Shown here piece after piece: positions 33,619-44,568 of a DNA stretch of 64,000 nucleotides. A program made the position numbers and the translations under genes. The notes beneath the pieces are model-generated. The model did no database searches. It was not told the DNA's origin and saw only the letters and a program-made list of their open reading frames with translations. This DNA comes from Aquanectria penicillioides (taxonomy: Eukaryota > Ascomycota > Sordariomycetes > Hypocreales > Nectriaceae): contig PYIU01000003.1 in the NCBI GenBank assembly GCA_003415625.1, positions 7,316,001 to 7,380,000 on the forward strand, written 5' to 3'. The first letter of the stretch is position 1; each line of letters starts with the position of its first letter.

Positions 33619-34875
33619 ATGTCTATCTTACCAGGGTTTGGATTCAACAGAGAAAAACTATTCTCTCCTTTTTGGGCATCACGATGGAAACAATCTATTC
33701 TGCCCGTGGCCATGGTCGCCTTTCTTCTGCAGCTCCTATTCTTGGGAAACATGAGCTACCTGTACGGAGTGGTGTTCAAGAGTGGCTATCGATCCCACAA
33801 CCTCAAAATTTTGGCTGTCGACTATGACGGCGCAGAAATCGGCCAATCTCTCTCGGCAGCTTACCAGTCACTCGAAGGAAGTTCGTTCCCAACCCTAGAG
33901 TACCAGCCAGCATCGAAATACCCGACGACAGAGTCCCTTCGAGATGCCGTCTGCAAGGAAGGATATTGGGCGGCAGTCTACACCCACTCTGGCGCATCAG
34001 AGAAGCTAGAGGCTACCATCAACGGCACAGCGACGACACACAATTCGAGCAACACGATCACATACATTTACGACGGAGTTTTTTACCCCGTTGTTGCAGC
34101 ATCGTTTGTGGAGGCAAACATGCAAACGCTTATTAGTGTTGCTGCACATGCATACTACAACTTTGCCACCAATATGTTGAAGACCGTTAATCTTACGAAT
34201 CCGGTATCAGCATCGGCATTTCTCGATCCTATACAAGCCAGTTCCACGGTCATAATGCCTACTACCCAGGGCTCTCGTGTGCTGCTCAATACCGTCACTA
34301 TGATCATGCCGATTCTGATGCAGTTCTTTTTTATCATGGCATCAAATGGCATCTTTACCGAAGGCAACGTTTTCTTGAAGCTCGAGAAGCGCGACCTGTA
34401 CTTGCTGCGACTTTTGATCAACAAACTTTACACACTCTTTTGTGGACTGGTGACGACCGGATATATCTGGGCTTATCGTGAGAACTGGTCTGTTACAACG
34501 GGCCATTTCTTTGAAACGTGGATGTGTCTCTGGTTCTTCGCCGATATTTCCTATCTCATTATGGACACTCTCGTGGGAGCACTTATCCCAATGCAATTCT
34601 TTGCTTTTTTCATGCTGACATGGATTATCACCAACGTGGCGAGCACAATATATCCATTTGAGGTTGCGGCAGGCTTCTTTCGCTGGGCTTATGCGCTCCC
34701 CGCACACAACATTTGGCGCTTGCTTGTGGATATTTGGTCAGATGGCTGCAAACAACAGAGGGAAGTGGCTCTACCAGTACTCTTCGCATGGTGGGTTCTC
34801 GGCCACATTGGCAGTGCTTGGGCATGCCAGAAGAGATGTCAAGATGCAGAGAGACTTGAGGAGAAGACACTGTAA
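33619..34875 (+). CDS. DUF3533 (SNG1-like) multi-spanning membrane protein, 418 aa
   Basis: Single exon. After a short cytosolic N-terminus comes one membrane segment (about 30-55), then a roughly 180-residue extracytosolic region that includes LAVDYDGAEIGQSL, ESLRDAVCKEGYWAAVYTH and TITYIYDGVFYPV with several NXS/T sites. A cluster of five or six membrane helices follows (about 215-405), including VTMIMPILMQFFFIMASNG and GALIPMQFFAFFMLTWIITN. This layout and the motifs match the DUF3533 family, whose yeast member SNG1 gives resistance to nitrosoguanidine. The fold is related to YhgE/Pip and ABC-2-like membrane domains, but no ATPase is encoded nearby. The transported or sensed substrate is unknown. 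Confidence 0.88.
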   Translation: MSILPGFGFNREKLFSPFWASRWKQSILPVAMVAFLLQLLFLGNMSYLYGVVFKSGYRSHNLKILAVDYDGAEIGQSLSAAYQSLEGSSFPTLEYQPASKYPTTESLRDAVCKEGYWAAVYTHSGASEKLEATINGTATTHNSSNTITYIYDGVFYPVVAASFVEANMQTLISVAAHAYYNFATNMLKTVNLTNPVSASAFLDPIQASSTVIMPTTQGSRVLLNTVTMIMPILMQFFFIMASNGIFTEGNVFLKLEKRDLYLLRLLINKLYTLFCGLVTTGYIWAYRENWSVTTGHFFETWMCLWFFADISYLIMDTLVGALIPMQFFAFFMLTWIITNVASTIYPFEVAAGFFRWAYALPAHNIWRLLVDIWSDGCKQQREVALPVLFAWWVLGHIGSAWACQKRCQDAERLEEKTL

Positions 34876-35353
34876 TAGACCTGACGCAATGGGCAATTGG
34901 GATCATTTGTACTATTATATAGAGGTATAGAATTTGGACACAAGAAGCTAGCGCAAAGCATATATAGATTTTCTTTTTAAATTAGATTTTTTCTCTCGGT
35001 CAATTCCTGTTTTCGAGATGACAGTGAATCTTCTGCATGCCACTCGGCTATGGCGGCACAATAGCGCTAACTCGGCGAACTCGGCTGCAGCGAGCGAACT
35101 CGAAACCCCAGTAAATGACCACGGCCGCATACATGCAAGTCCATTCATTCTTGTATGAGATTCCTTGGTTTTGGGCCCATGTTTGGCGATTGCGTAATCA
35201 ACTTCCCCTCAACTTCGCGCGGTTGGTCGAGCCGCTTCTCATACTAATTTCACTCATTCGTGACCCCTATCGTCATTCTGCTTCTGGTCCTACTGAAGCA
35301 AACCGTGTGGTTTCCTTGTGAAGGACAATCCAGACAGTGTACAAGCACGCACG
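34876..35353. other. Intergenic, promoter of the proton-channel gene
   Basis: 478 bases between two genes in the same orientation. Nothing coding is seen. Confidence 0.5.
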
Positions 35354-36134
35354 ATGGCTTCTACTAGCGTGGACTATGGCGACCGCAGCGATGAGGAGCA
35401 GCCACTCCTGCGATACCGCAAGAAACTGGAGTTGCCATCCTTATACCTTCAGCACTGGCACTCGCATCCGTTTGGAGGTGAGCAGTGGACCTTACATAAT
35501 ACTAGAGAAAAAACAGCAAAATTCCTGTCTTCCAAATATGGTCATTACTTTGTTCTGACTCTGGTGTCCCTGGATGTTTTGAGCATGATTGCCGGTGAGT
35601 CGTGTGCTGCTGGATCGCCATCAGCTGCTAATTGATAGATTTTATTCTCAAACTATTCCAATGCGAGAATGGCAAGGGCGGCCAGAATTTGGATCTCGCA
35701 TTAACCGTTCTGGGTTCCCTCAGCCTGGTATTTTCCTGCCTATTCATGATTGAACTGATAGCCTCAGTCTGGGCATTCGGTTGGAAGTGCGTTTCCTCTA
35801 TACATGTTATAAATTGCTGAGCGTTGATGCTAAACGTTTAAGCTATTTTAATTCTTGGTTTCACTGTTTCGACTCTTTCATCGTCGTCGCTGGCTTTATC
35901 ACTGATGTGGTTTTGGTTGGCATCATTGAGGAGATCGCGTCCTTAATTGTCGTCATGAGGCTTTGGCGAGTCACTAAGATCATTGAAGAACTTAGCCTCG
36001 GTGCTCAAGAGCAGAATGAAACTCTGGAAGGTGAGATAAATGACCTTAGGAATGAAAATGACCGTTTGAAAAAGGAGTTATCCCAATTCCGACGAACCCT
36101 GGATCAGGGAAACATCAGACGGGATACTTCTTAG
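35354..36134 (+). CDS. Voltage-gated proton channel (Hv1/HVCN1-like), 226 aa, 3 exons
   Basis: Exons 35354-35594, 35639-35786 and 35843-36134 join across 44-nt and 56-nt GT-AG introns to 226 aa. Four membrane segments form a bare voltage-sensor domain with no pore. S1 carries Asp74 (LVSLDVLSMIADF), the expected selectivity Asp (human D112). S2 has Glu119 (LFMIEL), S3 has HCFDSF (Asp140) and Asp151, and S4 reads MRLWRVTKIIEEL with Arg169, Arg172 and Lys175. A predicted coiled coil follows (about 185-213, EGEINDLRNENDRLKKELSQ), the dimerisation element of Hv1. Role by family: outward proton flow on depolarisation, for pH balance or charge compensation at the plasma membrane. The third S4 charge is Lys instead of Arg, and Glu178 stands where human Hv1 has Asn214. 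Confidence 0.93.
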
Positions 36135-36973
36135 CACCCAAGTGTAGGTTTACCATAATTACTTCAACATGGAGTCAGTTTAATGATTTACCATGTTAAA
36201 ATGCTTGAATACTTCCATTAAAAGAATTAGATGTGCAAATACAGACGTCGGGCCCATGCAAAACCTTGCATCCATCTCACAAGTCATACTCGCAGCGTAA
36301 TTATCTGAGAGAACAAACAAGCGAGGCGTAAGGATTTGAACTCCAGTTGAAGGTAGGGGGAGTTGCAGAATAGTCGACGTTACAAATAGTAATGCAAAAA
36401 TCACCATTTTGTATTTAGAGATGTGGGTGACTTGAATTGGTTCTTTTATGCATAGGTAAAGGTCTTATGTTCATTAATGTCCCTCGCGTCTTATGACCTG
36501 AATTATTTGTTTATGGAACCATTGACTTCCTTGAGGGACAACGAGAGCATGAATGATTCAGTCAAGCCCATTTCTACATTGCTGAGTCCAATCGATATGA
36601 TCGTAATTTTCCGTAAGAACATCTACGATCACTCCATGATCCACATGTTGTTCGAGACCGCTCACAACAACGACTGCAACAATCCCTTCTATACCATTTA
36701 CATGTATCGGAATAGTGCCTCAATAAATGGCATATTTACCAGACTGTGCCATATCCATTCCGAATTTGGAAGCAATTGCATCCTCGTCGCCCTTGAACTT
36801 GCAGTGCATGAACTAGGAGCTGCACCCCCATCGCAGCACACAAGCTGTTTTGCGAGCAACCTAAATTTCATCGTTTGGGGGATACCCGGTCCGGCAGCAG
36901 CCGTTTGGACAATCTGTTTTGCATCATGATACTAGAACCTGAATGAAAATTTTTGGGACCGAATTTGGATTGA
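36135..36973. other. Intergenic, possibly with decayed racemase sequence
   Basis: About 840 bases. On the minus strand faint fragments (NMPFIEALFRY) might be the worn end of the racemase remnant next to it. A 150-codon plus-strand frame overlaps this antisense and is not accepted. Confidence 0.4.
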
Positions 36974-37348
36974 TTACTCTTGTTGTGTCATTCCTAAAAA
37001 TCCGCATCTTGTAATAACGGTGATACAGCTCTTCTTAATCAAGATATTTGAGGCCTCGACAAAATCCGCGATAAATTCTTGCGGATAATCTCCATCCCTG
37101 ACTAATTGAACAAGCAAGGAACCATTGGCAGTTTGCTGGATGATGGGAAAAGTCCAAGTTCTGTTGTTGAAACCATCACCAGGAGGTTTGTGGAAATTAA
37201 TTTCTGTAGCGAGAAAGCCCAAAGGCGGGCGAGCCTCGTTGGGTGCCATCACTGGCCGCTGTTGGATGTCTCTTGGACACACGTGCTGAAATGAATGCGC
37301 TGATAATACAGAGGGAGCACTGAATGCACCATCACTACCTTTTGACAA
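36974..37348 (-). pseudogene. Asp/Glu/hydantoin racemase-like remnant (N-terminal third)
   Basis: A 124-codon frame contains CPRDIQQRPVMAPNEARPPLGFLATEINFHKPPGDGF and TRCGFLGM-like segments that recall the start of fungal Asp/Glu racemase-family proteins (usually over 230 aa). The expected start codon is TTG at 37346-37348, with no in-frame ATG upstream nearby, and the frame stops right after the first Cys-containing active-site-like segment (ITRCGFLG). It lacks the second half with the other catalytic Cys, so it is probably a dead fragment. Divergent from the class II aldolase gene. Confidence 0.55.
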
Positions 37349-37610
37349 ATCAGCATGGTTTTAATTCCCGATGGCAAGCGGGTTGCTCCACATCATCATA
37401 TATGCAAGCTAGCGGAAGAATACGATGGTGTCTGTCTAGTAAGATGCGGGGGTTGAAATCTCACACGTCGAACGGCGTACAACCGCAATCTTTCCTGCTA
37501 TATCAGAAAGAGGAGCATCTCTAATCACTACCCACGGCAAACAAAGCTCAGGGAATACGCCCATTAACCCCCCGGTTCTAGGACTCGCTATCATAGTCCC
37601 TTTGAGCACC

Positions 37611-38711
37611 ATGTCCACTACGATGACCGAAGCCAACGGCACCGTCTTGGGTCTTGAAGCCCCTCGGCACATTGACACGGGCAGTGCCCTCAACACTTTC
37701 GTTGATGGATCAAAGCCGGTGAGACTCCATGAAGTGCCGTCCTTCGAAGACAAGTATGAAGAACGAAAATGGGCCAAGCAACACATGGCAGCAACCTTTC
37801 GTATCTTCGCGAAACTTGGGTACGCGGATGGCGCTTCCGGACATATTAGCCTGCGCGGTACTTCCTCAGACCTATTCCCAAAGCTAACGCCGACATGGAG
37901 CTGATATCTTCTTTATTCTAGATCCGGTTAACCCAGACTGTTTCTGGATCAGTAGGTGCATAACGAGCGAGACAGAATTCCAATAGGCTAACAGTCCAAG
38001 ACCCTTATGCCGTACACTTTTCGACAATCAGAGTTTCCGACCTCGTTTTGGTTAATGAGGAAGGCAAGCCAATGGAGCCTACTTCTTACAAGGTAAATGC
38101 AGCGGGGTTCATCATCCACTCAGCCATACACAAGGCACGGCCCGATATCAATGCAGCATGCCATCTACATTCACCTCACGGCAGAGCGTGGTCTACATTT
38201 GGGAGACCAATTGAAATGCTGAATCAAGGTAAAATAATCCAAGGAAAACTCAATGAGATACTTGATCGCTGAAAGTTCAGACTCTTGCATGTTTTACAAC
38301 GATCTTTCTGTCTATGAGGGGTTCGGAGGAATCGTTCTTGCGAAGGAGGAGGGTCAGCACATCGCCGACGCCTTGGGCCCGAAGAACAAGAACGCCATCT
38401 TGCAGAATCATGGGTATGTCTGATGAATTTGATTAAATGCATGTCAACTAATATTTAGCAACAACAGCATCATTACAAGTGGTCAGACGGTGGGCGAGGC
38501 TGCCGCGTTCTTCATAGCACTTGAAAGAGCGTGTCAAACTCAACTCTTGGTCGAGGCAGCGGCTGCGAATGGAATCCCCAAGAGATATGTCGGTGACGAG
38601 GAGGCTCAGTACACCAAGGACTGTTCTGGTTCCCCAGCATGCATGTATATGCAATTCCTACCAGAATACAACGCCATTGTCCAAGACACAAATGGCGCAT
38701 TCTTGAATTGA
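37611..38711 (+). CDS. Class II aldolase/adducin-domain protein, 295 aa, 5 exons
   Basis: Exons 37611-37857, 37922-37951, 37995-38228, 38281-38413 and 38468-38711 join in frame to 295 aa; introns are 43-64 nt. The ATG at 37611 is chosen over an upstream in-frame TTG. Class II aldolase signatures are present: ASGHISLRDPVNPDCFWI, the HLHSPHG pair of metal-binding histidines, YNDLSVYEGFGGIV, and AILQNHG with the third His. The family contains zinc-dependent aldolases and decarboxylases acting on sugar phosphates or hydroxy acids, plus adducin-like members without activity; the intact His set argues for an enzyme. Cytosolic; no signal peptide. It sits between a racemase remnant and a Zn2Cys6 regulator, perhaps the rest of a small catabolic locus. 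Confidence 0.9.
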
Positions 38712-39980
38712 TGCTGCAAGCTCCTGGTCTCATTCTCCGCACCAACACGATAATGCTTTCATCTTGGGAACAGATTAATTACAAATTTTAGCCAAGGCAA
38801 ATAAAATCACTCGACGTACATTACTTGCACGGGGACTAACACGAGAAATTTCATTGACTTCGGCTATTTATCAATTTCTACAGATAATCTGACCACCTAA
38901 TTACCCTAGAAGATAATCTAGATAAGCATTCAAACCTCTTTAACGTCAGTATTTGTATTTTGAGCATAACTGCAGCGGGACTGTTATGATGGTAGCATGC
39001 GGCGGCCAGCCAGCCGGTCGGTCGAATCATGTGGGTTATCTAAACTGTAGGGATGTCTACCGCTTTTTTACATAGTCTCATGATGGACATAGATACTGAG
39101 ATGTCAATACCTGCTCACCTCATTGAACCCCTTGTCGAGATTGGTCCTGCTTAAATGTTGGCTTGATACCAAAATCGTGCAATTTTGCCGGCCCTGGTCC
39201 CTGTGAAGTTAAAGCCGCTAGACCTACAACGGTAATCAGAAACGAGCCTAAATTTAATACCCGAGGCGATCGCGTACTACATAGTAGAACTGGACTCCTT
39301 GTTGTGTACTGTGATGCGAAGATCCCTTTGGTGAGGACAAGCTGCCGGCTGACATGTGACAAAAGGCATTGAGATTCCAGACATGGCTAACGAGAGATCC
39401 CGTGGGTGTGTGGTGTTTGGGGCCAGTTACCGTCTTGTTGTTGTCAATGTCGCAGTCCATAATCTTTTGATGCATCATCGAGCACGAACGTATAACAGGC
39501 CTCGCCGTGGGAATTACCCCTAGACTTGGGTGCAGAATATGGGGTCTTCTTTTCCCTCGAGGCGAAAGACTTGCATCACGTCGTGGTGCATTGCATTGTA
39601 TCACTGGCTTCCAAGGACCAAAGGCTGTTGTGAGGTTGTCACGCCTGCCCACTCTGAGCTTCACCTACCCCAGCATGATGTGTGTAGAAGACCTGTTCTG
39701 ACGATGTTGCGATAAAACAAAGAGAAAAAGGATATCTGAATGTGTCATTAATCATTTCAGTTCAAACAGTCAAGCCGAACTCGTCAAAGAATGAGGGTCA
39801 TCTCAAACTGAGTAGGTGCCTGAAGGAGCTTAGTGACCCCCGCATCTCCACCGGCGCCACCACGCTCGCGCCGTCCTTTTGTCCTTATCTTTGCCAACAA
39901 ATGGAAACACGGCATATACATCATCCTCATTTCTCTACATAGTTTACTTACCCGCTCAAATTCACATTCTTACCTCAGAT
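38712..39980. other. Intergenic, upstream region of a Zn2Cys6 regulator
   Basis: About 1.3 kb. No motif-bearing frame is seen; the last part is the likely promoter of the regulator. Confidence 0.45.
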
Positions 39981-42293
39981 ATGGCTGGCCAACGGTTAAA
40001 GATTACGCGCACTCGTTCAGGATGTTTGACATGCCGCAAACGGCACATCAAGGTAAGAGGGCCACAGGATCAAACATGAGAACCATTGTTAACTAAGACA
40101 TCGCAGTGTGATGAGGTGAGGCCACGATGTCGCAACTGCACGCGCCTCAAGATAGCTTGTGCCGGCTATGTTCCACAACTGGTCTTTCGTGACGACACCC
40201 ACGCTGTTGGTGTCAGGTCGCGGCTCTCCGAGGCTCAGAAATGGGCCGCCATCCGAGCGAGGGATGAGCGAAGGCAGTTGGGGCAACGGGCGATGTCAGA
40301 GAACCGGGACGATGATGGCGATCAAACCATGCCAAATTTACACGAGGAGGAAGAAGAAGAAACAGTGCTTGTACACACCAGAAGCCCAAATCTTGGTATT
40401 GATGAGCGTTCATCGCCGCCCGGTGCTCTTTCATCCCCGAACCATCAGACAGATGGCAAAGTGGCGATTACTAGTACATCATCATCATCATCATCATCAT
40501 TATCAGCGGCAGCATCATCCCCGTCATTTTTCTTGAGCAGCCCTAGTTATTCAACAACAGTGGATACGTCTTTCTAGTCTCCCAGCAGGTCATGCGGGAC
40601 GCAATGTTCCCAAGAAGTGGTGTCAGGGGCTGGATCTAATACAAAACAGGCTGAGAATGAAGATATCTCTAGCCAGACCACCATGTCATTTTCGAATTCG
40701 CTCCAATCCCCTACCTCTACCAGGTCGTCCAATGCATCAGCCTCCATGCATCTGCCAGATGGGGATTTGAGCACATTTTTGGGCGGCAATGAGTGTGGGT
40801 CTCACATAAGTGCACCGACCTCGTTGCAATACTCTGCGTTTCGGAATGCTGGTGATACAATCCCGGTATCGATGTTGGTAGAGCTTGACGGGCCGCCTGG
40901 GATGAAGTTCCCACCCGGGCTCTCACCTGCCTACAAAACCATCTGGGAACGAGGTGGATATACGAATGACGCCTTGAAGTTTGCTCTACTTGCTTTATCT
41001 CCATATCCCAAAGATGACACAGCGCTCATCAGACGAGAAAAAGGCAAGTGTCTTGAGTACTACAGTGTGGCATTGCAAATAATGGCGAGCTGCTCGCCCA
41101 CAAGCGATGATTTTTTCGATGTTGTAGGTTTGGTGGCGGTGCTATCCCTTTTTCTACTTATCGAGATGAGATTCGGGACCTTTAAGGGAGGGTTAACACA
41201 TTACAACCAAGCCGACTTGTTAGTTATCAAGAATCATGCCCACCTCAGCTCAACCCAGATTGGGAGAGATCTTTTGTGCTCCTGGGCTATGACTAGAGCC
41301 TGGTATTCAGTTCAGTTTGTGACCTGGAGAGTGGGTGTCCACACACAAACTCAACAAATTCGGCAGCTTCTTGTGCCAGTTCTTCGCCGCTCAGCCAACA
41401 GGGGCCATCAACTTGTCCCGTTGCTCTGCGAGGGCTTGCGAGTCAGCGAGCGCGTCATGGTTGCCCGTCTCGTGGGTCCTAACGCTTCTTGGCCTTCATT
41501 TAGGACCTGGTGTAGGAAGCTTGGAGAATTAGGCCTGCCCACACCGATAGAAGAGGGACCATATCCTTCCAATGGCTCAGAAGCGGAGCATTTGAATCAT
41601 TTGGCAGCCCTTCGCGAGGAGTTGGACGGCTGGTATAATACTCTTGACCGAGCAGACTTGCCTGTTTTCTTCGCGACTTCTGCATCCACGCAAAGATTAC
41701 GAGATCGGCCGCGTGCATTACGCCATGAGCCTCTACGGTTTTCAAGTCCCGGAGCAGCCATCAATTATCTTCGCTACGCAGCCGCTCAGGCGGTATGTTC
41801 TGTCGAGGCAATCGATGAGCTTACCGGAGGTGATCTGGACGGACAGATGTTCGAGAACCCATGGATCACGTTAAGCCTTAGGATCTTATCCGGTATCGAC
41901 GTTACCACTTGTGTGGGAGATAAATGGGACCAAAATCAAATTGGAACTTTGGGCGTAATAGTTGCAATTATACTATCGCGCTCTCAAGATCCAGACGTCC
42001 TTGACTTTATAGAGAGTTGGTTTTTGCCATTGGAAGCGACCAGACTCCCTGGCTCTACTTTTCCCCCATGGCTTTTGCGTCAAGTCCTGCAGCAGATTCG
42101 CTACGAGAGACAACAGGGGCGATTAGTATTTTTCCATTATGGAAATTTTGGGCCATGTCGCGAATGGGAGGATCTACTGTTGAACCCTTTCAGTTACAAG
42201 GCAATGGTAATGGGTCGCGTTATATCCACTGGTGGGAGTTATTTCGAGGTAGTCGATATACCCACATCTAACGTTAGGGCTGAGTGCTGCTAG
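39981..42293 (+). CDS. Zn2Cys6 transcription factor with in-frame TAG
   Basis: Exon 1 (39981-40052) ends ...RKRHIK and exon 2 starts at 40107 with CDEVRPRC after a 54-nt intron, giving the zinc cluster C-x2-C-x6-C-x6-C-x2-C-x6-C (about residues 15-42). A Ser/Glu-rich linker follows, including a poly-Ser run from an ATC repeat. A TAG at 40575-40577 breaks the frame after VDTSF; the same frame continues for over 550 codons through a fungal regulatory domain (IWERGGYTNDALKFALLALSPYP, GTFKGGLTHYNQADL), probably Fungal_trans_2, to 42293. A weak GT-AG segment (40523-40585, donor GTCATT) would remove the stop in frame. Either the gene is spliced there or it is a nonsense allele. Total length would be about 750 aa. 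Confidence 0.75.
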
Positions 42294-42454
42294 AGAAATG
42301 AATGAGCAGAAAACCAATAGACCCTGACGAAAAATTTCAAGTCACCTAGGTATTTTAAAAGAATGAGAAATTCGTCTGTCTGCTACGATCTATCAGTAAT
42401 CAATTGATACGATGGATAAACAATCTCACCCTTTTCCGGAAAGTCTTATAAGAC

Positions 42455-43444
42455 CTAGAAACCCAAAGAGTTTGCTGATTTCACAGCACTGTCGACACCC
42501 AGTTCACGACGAACATGGGTGCTATTTAGCCACCTCAAAATCCCAGACGGTGGATTCTCGCACTTTTCAGGATGCTCGGCACACTTGATGCGTACATCGT
42601 AAGGGAGCCAAGGAGTCTGAGTTATCATCTTCCATCCGTTCTTCCGGCAGTAGCTGTCCGAGATGGCACAGATGGAAGGGTCAAAGCTACTTTCACGGCA
42701 GGCCATTTATAGCTTCTCGCAACGCGGCGCTGACTCCACCAGAGTTTTGCATTGGGAGTCGTTCAGCAGTTTTGCCGTACCCGTACATCCCATCTCGAAA
42801 AATCCACGACGTTGATCTGATCCATGAGGCCGTTCTCGAGCGCAATTCCGTTCAAATTGACCTTGGATGGTCCTCAGTTTGAGGTCGAGGTCGCCAATCT
42901 TGCTAATTTAGACGAGCGTGTTCGATGTACTCTGGCAGCGATACTGGGACCCAGCTCCCCCCATAACTTTCGCCAGTAATGTAAAAGTCTCGATCTGCCC
43001 AATTTGGCTTCGCTGAGAAGAGTCGCTCAAGGAAGTCATATAAGTCATCAATAGCCTCATTCAAAGTCTAAACATGTCTTTTCCCTTGCGAAAACCCGAC
43101 ACTCAGAGGCTGGTCAACAAATATGACAGTGGCATTGGAGTTCCAGGGATATTGATTGCATTGTGTTGGCTTGGCATCCTCGTTCCAAGGGCAGGTTCGT
43201 TTTGAGGCTCATGACGACTCTCAAATGCCCAGAAGAATAGGTGATTGTCATCCCAGTCAACGTAGCCAGAGATACCAGGCTCACCATTGCAGAAATCCTT
43301 GTGAGTGGGCTTTGTGCGGACCTGAAAATCTACGCCCTCAAAAACAGCCCAGCTCGGATGGCTAGCTGCAATACACGAACTGGCAAATATTTGAAGTACA
43401 AGTAGTGAAAGCAGAACGGTATGACATGATGACCTAAAATTCAT
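42455..43444 (-). pseudogene. Serine carboxypeptidase (S10) pseudogene, copy A
   Basis: It starts with a signal peptide (ATG at 43442-43444, MNFRSSCHTVLLSLLVLQIF) and continues KDFCNGEPGISGYVDWDDN and [17 protein letters not shown]. The segment with the oxyanion-hole motif is missing, and the sequence resumes in another frame with [25 protein letters not shown] with the catalytic Ser survives (42980-42945 region), but frame changes and stops follow (LNGIALENGLMDQINVVDFS, then GCTGTAKLLNDSQC in another frame). The last readable part (42455-42706) has PYDVRIKCAEHPEKC and LNSTHVRRELGVDSAV. The catalytic Asp/His end is absent. It lies directly downstream of copy B in the same orientation. Confidence 0.8.
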
Positions 43445-44568
43445 AACCATCTTGTCACATAGTTGATGAAAAATCGACATGGCGGAAATTTGATGCTGAG
43501 AGAAAGGTTTGAAAGTCGCACCCAGTCAAAGCGTACGGGCTTTTCCATATCGATCACCCGAAACGCAATTCCAGCATCCTTCTCTGTCTCAAAAACCCTT
43601 CCAACTTCGAACACGCAATATTCGAAGGCGATTTTGCAGATTTCTGGTTCGTCGGTAATTTGGCATAAAGCACCCAACTTTTCGCACTCGGGTGTCTTCA
43701 ACGCTATCTCGTCACATGCCGACTGGTTGAAAATGTGGCCTCTGAAGTCGGTACAGAATAGCTCAAACGACCCAACAGCCGCTGCTGCGCTGTCCACCAA
43801 AGCTTTCACAAGAATCAGCGAAGCAATATTACCCCAAAACGCATCTTTGGAATTGTGGGTGCGTGAGTCCATGATAAATTTCGAGTAAACCGGGACAAAA
43901 TGCCCTCCGTACGATTCTCCTGCAATATGGATGTCGTGGTCCGTCAGGTTTGTAAATATTTCATTGGAGAAAACGTTCAAAAAGAACTGAAAGTCGGCAG
44001 CCCCTTCAAGATCTGTGTCTGGGTATTTTCTTCCCTTTGCGATAGGTGCTAATCCTGTGCCAGCAGGCTGATCCAAAAACAAAACAGAGGCGTTGTTGTT
44101 CCAACTATATGGGTTGGAGTAGGTGTGCGTGCTGTTCTGATGCAGAAAGCAAGGCCCCATTTCGGTTAGCAATCCCATCATCGAGGAGCCGCCCGGTCCT
44201 CTATACATACTGGTTAGTACAAGAACTGAACGGCTTTAATTCGGGATACTTCGCCCATTCATCCAAATTATTATGGGGTCATTCCACGGGTCGTTCCGGC
44301 TTTCAAAGAACCAGAAGAAAAGTCTTTTGTCCGAGCTGACATCAACGGTGCCCGTCCATTGCTGTTCCCCGGCGGAGAGACATATGTCACCAGGTTGCTT
44401 CTTCAAAGTGAATCGCCCAGGTTGGAATTCCGGATATTCAGATGGATAATTGGTGTTGGATATGGGTGTCTGCTTCTCCAGTCCGCCGTGTTTAAAAACA
44501 TTTTGGATAGTGAAAGCCTTGCAGGCTGACATGCAAAACGACAACGCAACAATTCCAGACACAAGCAT
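43441..44568 (-). pseudogene. Serine carboxypeptidase (S10) pseudogene or truncated gene, copy B
   Basis: ATG at 44566-44568 opens a signal peptide-like start; then WTGTVDVSSDKRLFFWFFES and DPIIIWMNG follow. The next part (from about 44199) begins GPGGSSMMGLLTEMGPC and carries SWNNNASVLFLDQPAGTG and IAGESYGGHFVPVYS with the catalytic Ser. An intron between them is suggested by TACTAAC and TATAG at about 44200-44215, but I find no GT donor in the right phase. The frame ends at 43441 after about 255 codons, without the Asp and His of the triad, so even if spliced the product would be inactive. S10 enzymes are secreted or vacuolar and remove C-terminal residues. Its stop overlaps the ATG of copy A. 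Confidence 0.75.

Noticed and set aside
36325..36355. Inverted B-box-like sequence (GAGTTCAAATCC on the minus strand)
   Set aside because: No A box or clover-leaf around it.
36180..36407. 75-codon minus-strand frame with a hydrophobic start resembling a signal peptide
   Set aside because: Short, without further pattern, and directly after the Hv1 gene; hydrophobic starts of this length occur by chance.
36477..36929. 150-codon plus-strand ATG frame
   Set aside because: It has no motif and overlaps the area antisense to the racemase remnant; composition looks random. Not excluded by transcripts, but not supportable.
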